Shown piece by piece: positions 7,699 to 15,523 of a DNA stretch of 18,181 nucleotides. Source of the DNA: HGM11368 sp051883415 (GTDB lineage Bacteria; Bacillota; Clostridia; Christensenellales; UBA3700). Positions within the stretch are counted from its first letter, which is position 1; each line of letters begins with the position of its first letter. The stretch is taken from positions 1 through 18,181 of the forward strand of contig JBJETR010000019.1 in assembly GCA_051883415.1 (NCBI GenBank), read 5' to 3'. Under the pieces are notes generated by a model. The model made no database searches. It was not told the origin of the DNA and worked only from the letters and a program-made list of their open reading frames with translations. The position numbers and the translations under genes were made by a program.

Positions 7699-8433
7699 AT
7701 GAAAAAGTCAAAAATTGCGAGTGTTAGGCTGACGAGCATACTCACCAACGTGATAATCATTGCAATGCTTGCAATAGTTGCGGTGACAAGCTTTGGCGGA
7801 TACAATTCTATCTTTGCCTTTTCGGGCGACGTAGAAGCGCCGTATTATCGAGGTGAGAGCGGTAGAAACGAAGTTGCGTTGATGATCAATGTGTATTGGG
7901 GAACGGAATTTATCGAACCGATGCTCGAAGTAATGAAAAAGTATGGCGTCAAGTGTACGTTTTTTGTTGGTGGAAGTTGGGTTGACGACAACAACGATTT
8001 GCTCAAAAAAATTATTGACGAGGGACACGAGGTTGGCAATCACGGATACTTCCACAAGGACCACAAAAAGTTGAGCCTAGAGGGCAATCTCAGCGAAATC
8101 AAAGCTACCAATAGTTTAGTTTTGGCAGTCAGCGGATACAATATCAAGCTATTTGCGCCGCCGTCGGGAAGCTACGGCGAATCAACGCTCAAGGCGGCTA
8201 AAAGCCTTGATATGACAGTGATTATGTGGTCCAAGGACACGATAGATTGGCGAGATAAGGACGCCTCTTTGGTGTATCAGCGTGCCACTAAAAACGTTGT
8301 AGCAGGCGACTTGATTTTGGCTCATCCGACTAAGCATACCCTTGAGGCTATGCCCAAGATTTTCGAGAATTACGCTAATCAAGGTCTAAAAGCCACCACA
8401 GTCGGACAAATAATCCAAAAAAACAACGTATAG
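7699..8433 (+). CDS. ylxY: YlxY-type polysaccharide deacetylase homologue, membrane-anchored
   Basis: The 244-residue protein has a signal or anchor segment at about 12-31 and a NodB-fold domain outside the membrane. C-T-F-F-V-G-G, G-H-E-V-G-N-H, A-P-P-S-G at 153-157, D-T-I-D-W at 180-184 and L-A-H-P-T at 207-211 follow the order of family 4 carbohydrate esterases. Position between pnp and an M16 peptidase matches ylxY in Bacillus subtilis. Zinc ligands H115 and H119 remain, but the Asp-Asp of motif 1 is replaced by I-N-V-Y-W and the motif 3 Arg is replaced by Ala, so deacetylase activity is doubtful. I chose ATG 7699 because an in-frame TTG at 7672 has no Shine-Dalgarno and adds residues before the anchor; the ATG also lacks a good one. 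A TATAAT at 7628-7633, without a clear -35, might drive it. Confidence 0.85.
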   Translation: MKKSKIASVRLTSILTNVIIIAMLAIVAVTSFGGYNSIFAFSGDVEAPYYRGESGRNEVALMINVYWGTEFIEPMLEVMKKYGVKCTFFVGGSWVDDNNDLLKKIIDEGHEVGNHGYFHKDHKKLSLEGNLSEIKATNSLVLAVSGYNIKLFAPPSGSYGESTLKAAKSLDMTVIMWSKDTIDWRDKDASLVYQRATKNVVAGDLILAHPTKHTLEAMPKIFENYANQGLKATTVGQIIQKNNV

Positions 8434-8444
8434 ACTTGGTTGAC

Positions 8445-8473
8445 TTTACAAAAGCAAGATAATAATCTATAAT
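8445..8473 (+). promoter_or_regulatory. Promoter of the M16 peptidase gene
   Basis: TTTACA at 8445-8450 and a perfect TATAAT at 8468-8473 are separated by exactly 17 bases. The expected first transcribed base is about 8480, which is the A of an ATG. The site sits in the 46-base gap after ylxY. TTGACT at 8440-8445 is an alternative -35 but its spacing of 22 is too long. Confidence 0.6.
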
Positions 8474-8479
8474 ATGCGT

Positions 8480-9739
8480 ATGAATAGTTTTATTTATCAA
8501 TATCCTAGCGGACTCAGATTGGTCTACAAAAAGTTGGCGGGAGTAAGGTCGGTAGGTATAGCGGTTGCCGTCGGTTGCGGTAGCAACAACGAGAGCCTTG
8601 CCAACAACGGTATTTCGCACTTTATCGAGCATATGACTTTCAAAGGTACGGCTAATCGCAGTGCTTTTGAAATCGTTGACGAGGTGGATAGTATGGGTGC
8701 GCAAATCAACGCTTATACTTCCAAACAAATGACGTGTTATTACACTATCGGCGTGGACGACGTGGCGGAGGACTGTCTAAAAATTCTCAGCGACATCATT
8801 TTGCATTCCACCTATCCCGAAGAAGAGCTAGAGAGGGAAAAGGGCGTCGTACTCGAGGAGATATCCATGAGCGAGGACGACAACGCCGACTTGGTACTCG
8901 AAAATCTTTCTACCGCTTATTTTGACGGCAATTCTTTGTCGATGCCTATTTTAGGACCGAGAGACAACGTCAAAAGCTTTACCAGACAAGACCTTATCGA
9001 TTATCTTCAAGCCAACTACGTGGCAGGCGATATAGTCGTGTCTATCGTTGGCAATATAGAGGCGGAAAAAGCCAAAAGTATGGTTTTAGAGCACTTTGAA
9101 GGGCGTTTTGCTACCAACAAAGATAGAGTTTGGACGGACACGCACCATACGCCTACAAGCCGTTACGTGTCCAAATTTAAGGACATAGAACAGTCTAATA
9201 TCGCCATAGCAATGCCTGCATACGAGTACGACAATCCGCTCTCTATGGCAATGATGCTAGTCAATAATATCGTGGGTGGAGGTATGAGCAGTAGGCTTTT
9301 TCAAGAGATTAGAGAGAAGCAAGGACTTGCCTACAACGTGTACAGCTATCCTTCTACCTATATCAACAACGGCATGACTACAATCTATATCGGCACCAAT
9401 CCTAATTCTGTGTGCAAGTCGCTTAAGGCAGTCAGAGACCTGATTGGAGAAGTGAGGAAAAATTACCTTACCAAGGCAGAATTGCAAAAGGGAATAAGGC
9501 AACTCAAGAGTGCCTACGTCCTCGGTCAAGAGAGCACCTCGGCTCAGATGAGAGTACTTTCTAAACACGCACTTTATACGGGGCAATTGTTTAGCATTGA
9601 CGACAAAATCAAGGTCATCGAGTCTATCACAATGGACGACGTGGCACGTGTTATCGACGACTGTTACGACTTGTCCAAGGCTGTTGTCAGCTACGTGGGG
9701 CAAAAAGTGGACGAAAATCTGCTCGATTGTTTGCAATAA
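8480..9739 (+). CDS. mlpA: M16 family zinc metallopeptidase (processing-peptidase homologue)
   Basis: The product (419 aa from ATG 8480, 421 aa from ATG 8474) is a single-unit M16B peptidase related to the beta subunit of mitochondrial processing peptidase. The inverted zinc motif H-F-I-E-H is at 47-51 of the shorter form, with the third ligand glutamate about 75 residues on, in V-L-E-E-I. Later, G-G-G-M-S-S-R-L-F-Q-E-I-R-E-K matches the second-half signature with its substrate-binding arginine. No signal peptide is visible, so it should act in the cytoplasm. The gene occupies the place of mlpA (ymxG) downstream of pnp-ylxY in Bacillus. Its natural substrate is unknown. No Shine-Dalgarno site precedes either ATG, and the promoter position favours a leaderless message starting at 8480. 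Confidence 0.92.
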   Translation: MNSFIYQYPSGLRLVYKKLAGVRSVGIAVAVGCGSNNESLANNGISHFIEHMTFKGTANRSAFEIVDEVDSMGAQINAYTSKQMTCYYTIGVDDVAEDCLKILSDIILHSTYPEEELEREKGVVLEEISMSEDDNADLVLENLSTAYFDGNSLSMPILGPRDNVKSFTRQDLIDYLQANYVAGDIVVSIVGNIEAEKAKSMVLEHFEGRFATNKDRVWTDTHHTPTSRYVSKFKDIEQSNIAIAMPAYEYDNPLSMAMMLVNNIVGGGMSSRLFQEIREKQGLAYNVYSYPSTYINNGMTTIYIGTNPNSVCKSLKAVRDLIGEVRKNYLTKAELQKGIRQLKSAYVLGQESTSAQMRVLSKHALYTGQLFSIDDKIKVIESITMDDVARVIDDCYDLSKAVVSYVGQKVDENLLDCLQ

Positions 9740-9764
9740 AATTAGTCGCAACAAATTTACCTTA

Positions 9765-9797
9765 CGCCGTTATCCTATTTTGGGTGACGGCGATTTT
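9765..9797 (+). terminator. Rho-independent terminator after the M16 peptidase gene
   Basis: CGCCGTTATCC (9765-9775) pairs with GGGTGACGGCG (9782-9792) in an eleven-pair stem with two G-U pairs and a six-base loop. ATTTTATAG follows. The stem is strong and the T run is short. It lies 26 bases after the stop and closes the pnp-side cluster before the ftsK promoter. Confidence 0.75.
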
Positions 9798-9851
9798 ATA
9801 GATTTAGCAATATTTTGCTCACCTTTAATTTAGTTTAATTTTATATTTATA

Positions 9852-9880
9852 TTGTAAATTATAATATTTTGTGCTATAAT
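9852..9880 (+). promoter_or_regulatory. Promoter of the ftsK-recA operon
   Basis: TTGTAA at 9852-9857, a 17-base spacer and a perfect TATAAT at 9875-9880, with a TGc extension at 9872-9874, give a good housekeeping promoter. Transcription should start near 9887, about 31 bases before the ftsK GTG. The 178-base gap otherwise holds only the preceding terminator and AT-rich DNA. Confidence 0.7.
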
Positions 9881-9917
9881 CAATTATAGTCAAAATTATT
9901 TGCAAGGAGTAGTTGCC

Positions 9918-12905
9918 GTGAACAACGATTCAGCAGAAAAACAAAGTCGATCCAACCGAATTTTCAACGGACTGATGATATCGAGTCTGGCACTTCTATT
10001 ATTTTGTATATTGGTGGGAGTGTTCGGTAGAGCGGGGGCATACGTAAGGGACTTTTTCGTAGGAGTCTTCGGTTACGCCGTTTACGGATATACTTTGGCT
10101 ACGCTTGTTAGTGGCTTGTTTTTGATTTTCGGCAAAAAACCTTCCGCCAATCTTGGTGCCAAGATTTGTTATATTCTTATCGTAGCAGTCGTAATAATGA
10201 TGTGTCATATTTCGCTTACCAAGCATTTGGCTGTAGCTGGCTATTCGACTTATATCGGCGCATGTTTTGAGTCTGCCAACACTCCTGCAGGATGGCTTGG
10301 GGCATTGGTCGCATATCCGCTATGCAAAGCATACGTCTTTGCAATGATTATTCTTAGCTTGTTTTTGGCAGGTCTTGTGGCAATGGCGATAGTAATCAAC
10401 GTCAACAGCGAGTTGATTTTCCCGTCACGAGTTGGCAAGGTCAGAGTTATTTCTAAACCTTCAAGGCAAACCGCGGAGCCTACCGATATAGTAACGCCTA
10501 AGAGAGAGCTGAGCAATATCAGCCCATCGGGCAAACCTCTATCCAACGTCATTCCTAGGAGTATTCTCGGCAAGAGTGAACCTTTAGATTACGAACCGTT
10601 GGAGAAAGTAGATTTTAGCACCGAAGAGAGTGGCGATACCATAGAAGAGAACGGTACTATTATCAATCCGCAAGACGTACAGAACAATATTGACGCCGAG
10701 AGGCAAGCCGTGCTTGATTATTGGTACAACGATGGCGAAATACCTAGAATTACAAAATATTACGGCACTATGGTTGTTGATCCCTCAACCAGATATGGTA
10801 TGCCTACCAATACTAAGCCTAACGAAGAAGTGCAAGACGATAACGAGCCTCAGAACATCGAACAACAGCAGACTCAACAGCCTCAACAATCCGAGACGAT
10901 TGACGAACGCTACAAACCTTATCTTAGCGAATATCGCAAGCAACAACTCAGGAAGAATATAGGACTTGACGCTGCAGACGAACAGTCCGGCAACGAGCAA
11001 GACAGCAATCAACTTGACTTTATGCAAGAGATAGAAAATGCGCTCAACCAAGGCTTGCAAGAGTATGACAACACGACCAAAGACGATACCCAAGCCAATC
11101 AACGTGTTGATTTTGATAACGGTGCTATCGTTGACGATGTTGCCGAACAGCCTCAAATAGACGAGCCTAAGCCTTACCAACAACCTGAGCAACCTCAACA
11201 ATCGACGCTAGACGAAGAAAGGAAAGCAAGAGCCGAGAGGTTAAGAGAGCTCAAAGAGAGGCAAGCACAAAGACAGAAGGAAGCCGAACAAAAGGCACAA
11301 AACCCAAGCAATACTCAACAAGTGGAAGAGACTCCCGTCAACTTCCCTTACAAGAGCCTAAAGCCCGATTTTAGCTCATTGAGCAACCCTCAACCTGAGC
11401 AAAATCAACCTAAGGAAGAGCCAAAACCAAAGCGTCGAGTTATCAAGCCTTACAATCCGCCTTCTTTGGATTGCTTGAGAGATTATCAAGAGGCAGTAGA
11501 CGTAGACAGCGATTATTTGGAGAAAAAGGGCGAGATCTTGACGAAAAAATTGGCAGATTTTGGCGTAAAGATCAACGTTATCAATATAGTCAAAGGTCCT
11601 ACTTTTTCTCGTATCGAGTTTGAGACCAACGCACAATTAGGACGTATCACTTCCAAGTACAACGATATGATTATGTGGCTAGGGGTAGAGAGTATGCGTC
11701 TAGAGGCTCCAATCCCGGGCAAGACGTGTTGCGGTATCGAGATTCCTAACGAAAAGCGTGGTACGGTAGGACTCAAGGCAATTGTCAATAGTCCCGAGTT
11801 TAACAATACCAAAAAAGAAGGTTTGTTTTTTGCACTCGGCAAGGATATTGATGGCAAGTGTTACGTCGGGGATATCAGTAAATTCCCACATGCTCTTATT
11901 GCGGGTTCTTCCGGTGCGGGTAAATCGGTATGTATCAACGGATTGATATGCAGTTTGTTGTACAAGTATTCTCCCGAGCAGTTGCGTATGATACTCGTTG
12001 ATCCTAAGATAGTAGAGCTCAGCGTATATCACGACATACCTCATTTGCTTATACCTGAGATATTGTCAGAACCAAAGAAGGTCGTCAATGCACTCAATTG
12101 GGCTCTTGAGGAGATGGAGAGAAGATATAGATTGCTACAAGGTCAATCGGTTGCCGACATCGAACAATACAACGAAGAGGTTAGTGACGAAGAAAAGTTG
12201 CCTTATTTGTTGATAATCGTCGACGAGGTAGGCGATATAATGATGACGTGTGGCGACAAGTTTGAATCGGCAGTTTTTAGGCTCGCAGGCAAGGCACGTG
12301 CTGCGGGCATACACATCATACTAGCTACGCAGAGACCATCCGTTGACGTCATTACGGGTACTATCAAAGCCAATCTTACTACCAGAATTGCCTTTGCCGT
12401 TACCAGTGGTGTGGACAGTAAGACGATTCTTGACTGTCAGGGCGCCGAGAAGCTATTGCGTATGGGAGATATGTTATACAAGGAGTCGACCAGACCTAGC
12501 CCGGTACGTTTGCAAGGTGCGTTTATTCATACCAAAGAAGTCAAAGCTATCGTTGAACAAGTCAGAGGACGCAACGAGGCGTATTTTGATGAGAATGCCG
12601 CTAATTTTATCAATAAGGTAGAAGAAGAGGCTACCGTAGCCGATACGGGAAGCAACGATAAGCGTAACAGTGAATTCCCTGACGAATTGTGTATGGACGT
12701 CTTGGATTATGGACTTGAGAATTCGACAATATCCATATCGGGATTGCAGAGAAGATTTAGCCTTGGCTTTAATAGAGCGGGTAGAATTGTAGATTGGCTC
12801 AAGAGTAAGAAATACGTCAGATTAGAGGGCAAAAATTTGGTATTTGCCCTCAACGAAGAGCAAGTCGAGCAACTCAAAAAGAGGGCGCTCGAAGGAGACG
12901 AATGA
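9918..12905 (+). CDS. ftsK: DNA translocase FtsK/SpoIIIE
   Basis: The 995-residue protein pumps double-stranded DNA through the division or sporulation septum. An N-terminal block (about 15-160) has four hydrophobic membrane segments. A long, low-complexity linker rich in Q, P and E follows (about 165-505). The motor begins near 510, with the alpha/beta part, then Walker A G663-S-S-G-A-G-K-S670 and Walker B ending D769-E770. A C-terminal gamma winged helix (about 920-995) has L-Q-R-R-F-S-L-G-F-N-R-A, the segment that reads KOPS/SRS polarity sequences. I chose GTG 9918 because AAGGAG at 9904-9909 lies eight bases before it; an in-frame TTG at 9900 overlaps that site. Walker B reads D-E-V-G-D where D-E-L/F-A-D is usual. 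FtsK and SpoIIIE cannot be told apart here. Its stop overlaps the rimO start. Confidence 0.96.
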   Translation: MNNDSAEKQSRSNRIFNGLMISSLALLLFCILVGVFGRAGAYVRDFFVGVFGYAVYGYTLATLVSGLFLIFGKKPSANLGAKICYILIVAVVIMMCHISLTKHLAVAGYSTYIGACFESANTPAGWLGALVAYPLCKAYVFAMIILSLFLAGLVAMAIVINVNSELIFPSRVGKVRVISKPSRQTAEPTDIVTPKRELSNISPSGKPLSNVIPRSILGKSEPLDYEPLEKVDFSTEESGDTIEENGTIINPQDVQNNIDAERQAVLDYWYNDGEIPRITKYYGTMVVDPSTRYGMPTNTKPNEEVQDDNEPQNIEQQQTQQPQQSETIDERYKPYLSEYRKQQLRKNIGLDAADEQSGNEQDSNQLDFMQEIENALNQGLQEYDNTTKDDTQANQRVDFDNGAIVDDVAEQPQIDEPKPYQQPEQPQQSTLDEERKARAERLRELKERQAQRQKEAEQKAQNPSNTQQVEETPVNFPYKSLKPDFSSLSNPQPEQNQPKEEPKPKRRVIKPYNPPSLDCLRDYQEAVDVDSDYLEKKGEILTKKLADFGVKINVINIVKGPTFSRIEFETNAQLGRITSKYNDMIMWLGVESMRLEAPIPGKTCCGIEIPNEKRGTVGLKAIVNSPEFNNTKKEGLFFALGKDIDGKCYVGDISKFPHALIAGSSGAGKSVCINGLICSLLYKYSPEQLRMILVDPKIVELSVYHDIPHLLIPEILSEPKKVVNALNWALEEMERRYRLLQGQSVADIEQYNEEVSDEEKLPYLLIIVDEVGDIMMTCGDKFESAVFRLAGKARAAGIHIILATQRPSVDVITGTIKANLTTRIAFAVTSGVDSKTILDCQGAEKLLRMGDMLYKESTRPSPVRLQGAFIHTKEVKAIVEQVRGRNEAYFDENAANFINKVEEEATVADTGSNDKRNSEFPDELCMDVLDYGLENSTISISGLQRRFSLGFNRAGRIVDWLKSKKYVRLEGKNLVFALNEEQVEQLKKRALEGDE

Positions 12906-14224
12906 TGAAAGTAGGAACAGTATCTTTAGGCTGTGACAAAAACAGAATAGATACCGAAAATATGCTTGCCTATCTCAAAAACTACGGCTACGATTTTACT
13001 CCCGATCCAAGTGACGCCGAGATAATAATCGTCAACACGTGCGGATTTATAGAGTCGGCAAAAGTCGAAGCTATCAACACGGTCTTAGAAATGGCAGAGT
13101 ATAAAAAGCAAGGTAAGTGCAAGGTATTGGTCGTAACAGGCTGTCTTGTCCAAAGATATATGGACGAGATGAGTGCCGAGATGCCTGAGGTTGACGTATT
13201 TTTGGGCACGGCAAATTATCACCAATTACCCGAAATACTAGCCAAATTGACTATAGACAGCGGACAGGTGAAACTCAAAAACGATATCAACGACAGACGC
13301 TTTTCTTCCGATAGAGTTTTGACCACGCCCGAGCACTACGCTTACGTCAAAATCGCCGAGGGTTGCGACAATCATTGTACCTACTGCGCCATACCTTACA
13401 TAAGGGGCAAGTACACGTCGCGACCTATCCAAGATGTCGTCCAAGAAGTCGTGGGCTTGCTGGCTAGCCATCCAATCAAAGAGATTATTTTGGTCGCTCA
13501 AGACGTGACTAATTACGGCAAAGATTTATACGGCGAACCTAAGCTCATAGAGTTGCTTGAGGAGCTGAGCAAACTCGACGTCGAGTGGATACGCCTTATG
13601 TATCTTTATCCCGAGCTTATCACCGACCGCTTACTTGATTATATTGCATCAAATCCAAAAATTTGTAAATATCTTGACATACCTTGTCAACATATAAGTG
13701 ATACAATATTGAAAAGAATGAATAGGCATGTCAATAGCGACTATATCTACAACCTCATTGATAGGATAAGAAGCAGAGGCAATTTTGCTATTCGTTCCAC
13801 CTTTATCGTAGGCTTCCCGGGGGAGAGCGAAGAGGATTTTAGAGAGCTATACGACTTTATTGCTAAGGCAAAGCTTGACAGGTGCGGTTTCTTTGCATAT
13901 TCGTGCGAGGAGGGTACTCCCGCCGCTCGTTTAGGCGGACAAATTGACGAAGATATTAAGCAAGAGAGAGTAGACAAACTGTACGAGCTTTCGGAGAATA
14001 TTCTTACTCAAAAGCTTCAAGATAGGGTTGGAGAGGTAGTTGACGTCATATACGAGGGCGTGGATTACGATAGGCAGTGCTTTGTCGGAAGAACTCAGTT
14101 TGATGCGCCGGATATTGACACAACGATATATTTTACCTCATCTAGACCTGTGGATATAGGCACTATATATAAGATAAAAGTTGTCGGAGTCGACGGAGAA
14201 GACAGCATAGGAGAATTGATATGA
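12905..14224 (+). CDS. rimO: Ribosomal protein S12 methylthiotransferase RimO
   Basis: This is a radical SAM methylthiotransferase of 439 aa. The N-terminal UPF0004 domain has cysteines C10, C46 and C80 for one iron-sulfur cluster. The radical SAM motif C154-x3-C158-x2-C161 holds the second. A C-terminal TRAM-type domain follows. The opening S-L-G-C-D-K-N-R-x-D-T-E is the RimO form (usually SLGCPKNxVDSE) rather than the tRNA-modifying MiaB form. RimO adds a methylthio group to the conserved aspartate of ribosomal protein S12. Two ATG codons lie in tandem (12902 and 12905). I prefer 12905, seven bases after AAGGAG at 12892-12897 and overlapping the last base of the ftsK stop. The ftsK-rimO-pgsA order is common in Clostridia. 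Confidence 0.96.
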   Translation: MKVGTVSLGCDKNRIDTENMLAYLKNYGYDFTPDPSDAEIIIVNTCGFIESAKVEAINTVLEMAEYKKQGKCKVLVVTGCLVQRYMDEMSAEMPEVDVFLGTANYHQLPEILAKLTIDSGQVKLKNDINDRRFSSDRVLTTPEHYAYVKIAEGCDNHCTYCAIPYIRGKYTSRPIQDVVQEVVGLLASHPIKEIILVAQDVTNYGKDLYGEPKLIELLEELSKLDVEWIRLMYLYPELITDRLLDYIASNPKICKYLDIPCQHISDTILKRMNRHVNSDYIYNLIDRIRSRGNFAIRSTFIVGFPGESEEDFRELYDFIAKAKLDRCGFFAYSCEEGTPAARLGGQIDEDIKQERVDKLYELSENILTQKLQDRVGEVVDVIYEGVDYDRQCFVGRTQFDAPDIDTTIYFTSSRPVDIGTIYKIKVVGVDGEDSIGELI

Positions 14225-14805
14225 ACTTACCTACAAAAATTACGGTCGCAAGATTGATATTGATACCGATATTCATATTGTCGTATTGTCTACAATCGGT
14301 GTGGAAATATACCTTTATTTTCACTTGGCTTATCTTCATGGTGGCGTCGCTTACCGATTACGTAGACGGGCATTTGGCACGCAAGTATAATCTTGTCACC
14401 AATCTGGGGAAATTCCTTGATCCGATAGCCGACAAAGTTTTGGTTGTGGCAGGGCTTTTCGTCATAGTAGACGGAGGGTATTTGCCTATCCCGTATATGG
14501 CTATGGTATGCTCTGTGCTAATTATGGCGAGAGAGCTAATCATAGGACTTTTTAGACAAATGGCAGCGCTTCGCAACTTCGTCCTTGCCGCCGACAAACT
14601 CGGCAAAATCAAGACGGCTTCGACAATGTTTGGCATGTCGTTCATTTTGTTTTCGCCGCCTGTGATGTCGTCGCAATACGTAGTATTCAAGGTATTTTCT
14701 TGGATAGGCACGGTAATATTCGTCTTTGCTACGGTTATGACTATCGTCAGCGGACTCAATTATATACTCAAAAACAAGGCGATTCTTGCCGAAACTAAAG
14801 AATAA
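14221..14805 (+). CDS. pgsA: CDP-diacylglycerol-glycerol-3-phosphate 3-phosphatidyltransferase
   Basis: The 194-residue integral membrane protein makes phosphatidylglycerophosphate, the first committed step to phosphatidylglycerol and cardiolipin. The complete CDP-alcohol phosphatidyltransferase motif is present: D46-x2-D49-G50-x2-A53-R54-x8-G63-x3-D67-x3-D71. The opening N-L-P-T-K-I-T-V-A-R is typical of PgsA. Several hydrophobic segments follow, consistent with a six-helix membrane enzyme. The start ATG overlaps the rimO stop by four bases (ATGA), so translation is coupled. The next gene begins four bases after its stop. Length and motif leave little doubt about the family; the exact acceptor alcohol is inferred from the close match to PgsA. 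Confidence 0.94.
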   Translation: MNLPTKITVARLILIPIFILSYCLQSVWKYTFIFTWLIFMVASLTDYVDGHLARKYNLVTNLGKFLDPIADKVLVVAGLFVIVDGGYLPIPYMAMVCSVLIMARELIIGLFRQMAALRNFVLAADKLGKIKTASTMFGMSFILFSPPVMSSQYVVFKVFSWIGTVIFVFATVMTIVSGLNYILKNKAILAETKE

Positions 14806-14809
14806 GATT

Positions 14810-15511
14810 ATGATAGACAACAACAAAGATTTATGTATCATTAAAGCTTTAGATTTGACTGCCGACGAGGTAGACGAAGTTATGAAACTGTCTACCGAAG
14901 GTATACCGGTGGTCGTGGATTGCGAAGGGTTGGACTACAAGATTATTGTTGACAACTTCGGTGGCGAAGAAGAAGACTTTTTTGCTACGATAAGTGCCGT
15001 CAAACGAGTGTTGGGCGACAAGATATACAGCGAGGACGACGAAACTTTAGAGCAAAAAGTTGTCAGGTTGTGCTTGGATAAGGGCATAAGGATAGCAGTT
15101 GCGGAGTCGCTCACGGGGGGAATGCTTAGCAGTAGGATTGTCAACGTTTCGGGCAGTTCGAGTGTACTCAACGAAGCGTTGGTGACGTATACCAACGCTA
15201 GCAAAGTCAAGAGGCTTCACGTCAAGCTCTCCACCCTCAAGCAATATGGCGCCGTTAGTGAGCAGACGGCTAGAGAGATGGCTATCGGACTCAAGAACAA
15301 GGACAACAATTTTGTAGTTGCCACCACGGGTTGTGCAGGTCCGGCTAGCGACGAAAAAGATACGCCTGTGGGCTTAGTTTTCGTAGGCATAGCAGGAGAG
15401 GATTTTGTAGACGTTTACCGACTAGAATTGGAGGGCGAACGCAACGTAATTAGGAAGAGTGTGACGGATAAAGCATTGTATCTGTTGCTCGATTATATAA
15501 CAAAATTTTAA
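14810..15511 (+). CDS. cinA: CinA-family protein lacking the N-terminal MoaB-like domain
   Basis: The 233-residue protein keeps the last two parts of CinA. Residues about 40-80 match the small linker domain that ends in L-G-x-x-I-Y-S-x-D-D-x-T-L-E. Residues about 85-233 form the nicotinamide-nucleotide amidohydrolase (PncC) domain, with A-E-S-L-T-G-G at 98-104, V-T-Y-T-N-A-S-K at 125-132, G-A-V-S at 147-150 and T-T-G-C-A-G-P at 172-178. Full CinA is about 410 residues and begins with a MoaB/MogA-like pyrophosphatase domain, which is missing here; only some 38 unassigned residues precede the linker. PncC converts NMN to nicotinic acid mononucleotide. The cinA-recA pairing is a known arrangement in Gram-positives. 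The start is ATG 14810, four bases after pgsA; an in-frame TTG at 14786 would overlap pgsA. Confidence 0.88.
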   Translation: MIDNNKDLCIIKALDLTADEVDEVMKLSTEGIPVVVDCEGLDYKIIVDNFGGEEEDFFATISAVKRVLGDKIYSEDDETLEQKVVRLCLDKGIRIAVAESLTGGMLSSRIVNVSGSSSVLNEALVTYTNASKVKRLHVKLSTLKQYGAVSEQTAREMAIGLKNKDNNFVVATTGCAGPASDEKDTPVGLVFVGIAGEDFVDVYRLELEGERNVIRKSVTDKALYLLLDYITKF

Positions 15512-15523
15512 GCGAGGTTAATT

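Noticed and set aside
8440..8473. TTGACT at 8440 as the -35 of the M16 promoter
   Set aside because: The spacer to TATAAT would be 22 bases. TTTACA at 8445 gives the optimal 17.
9900..9917. TTG 9900 as the ftsK start
   Set aside because: That codon lies upstream of the AAGGAG ribosome binding site, so the site would be inside the coding region. GTG 9918 is correctly spaced.
15436..15450. A CGAAC-containing sequence upstream of recA considered as a LexA (SOS) box
   Set aside because: The right half does not match: CGAAC is followed by GCAACGTAAT rather than the GTTCG half-site. It also lies inside cinA codons.
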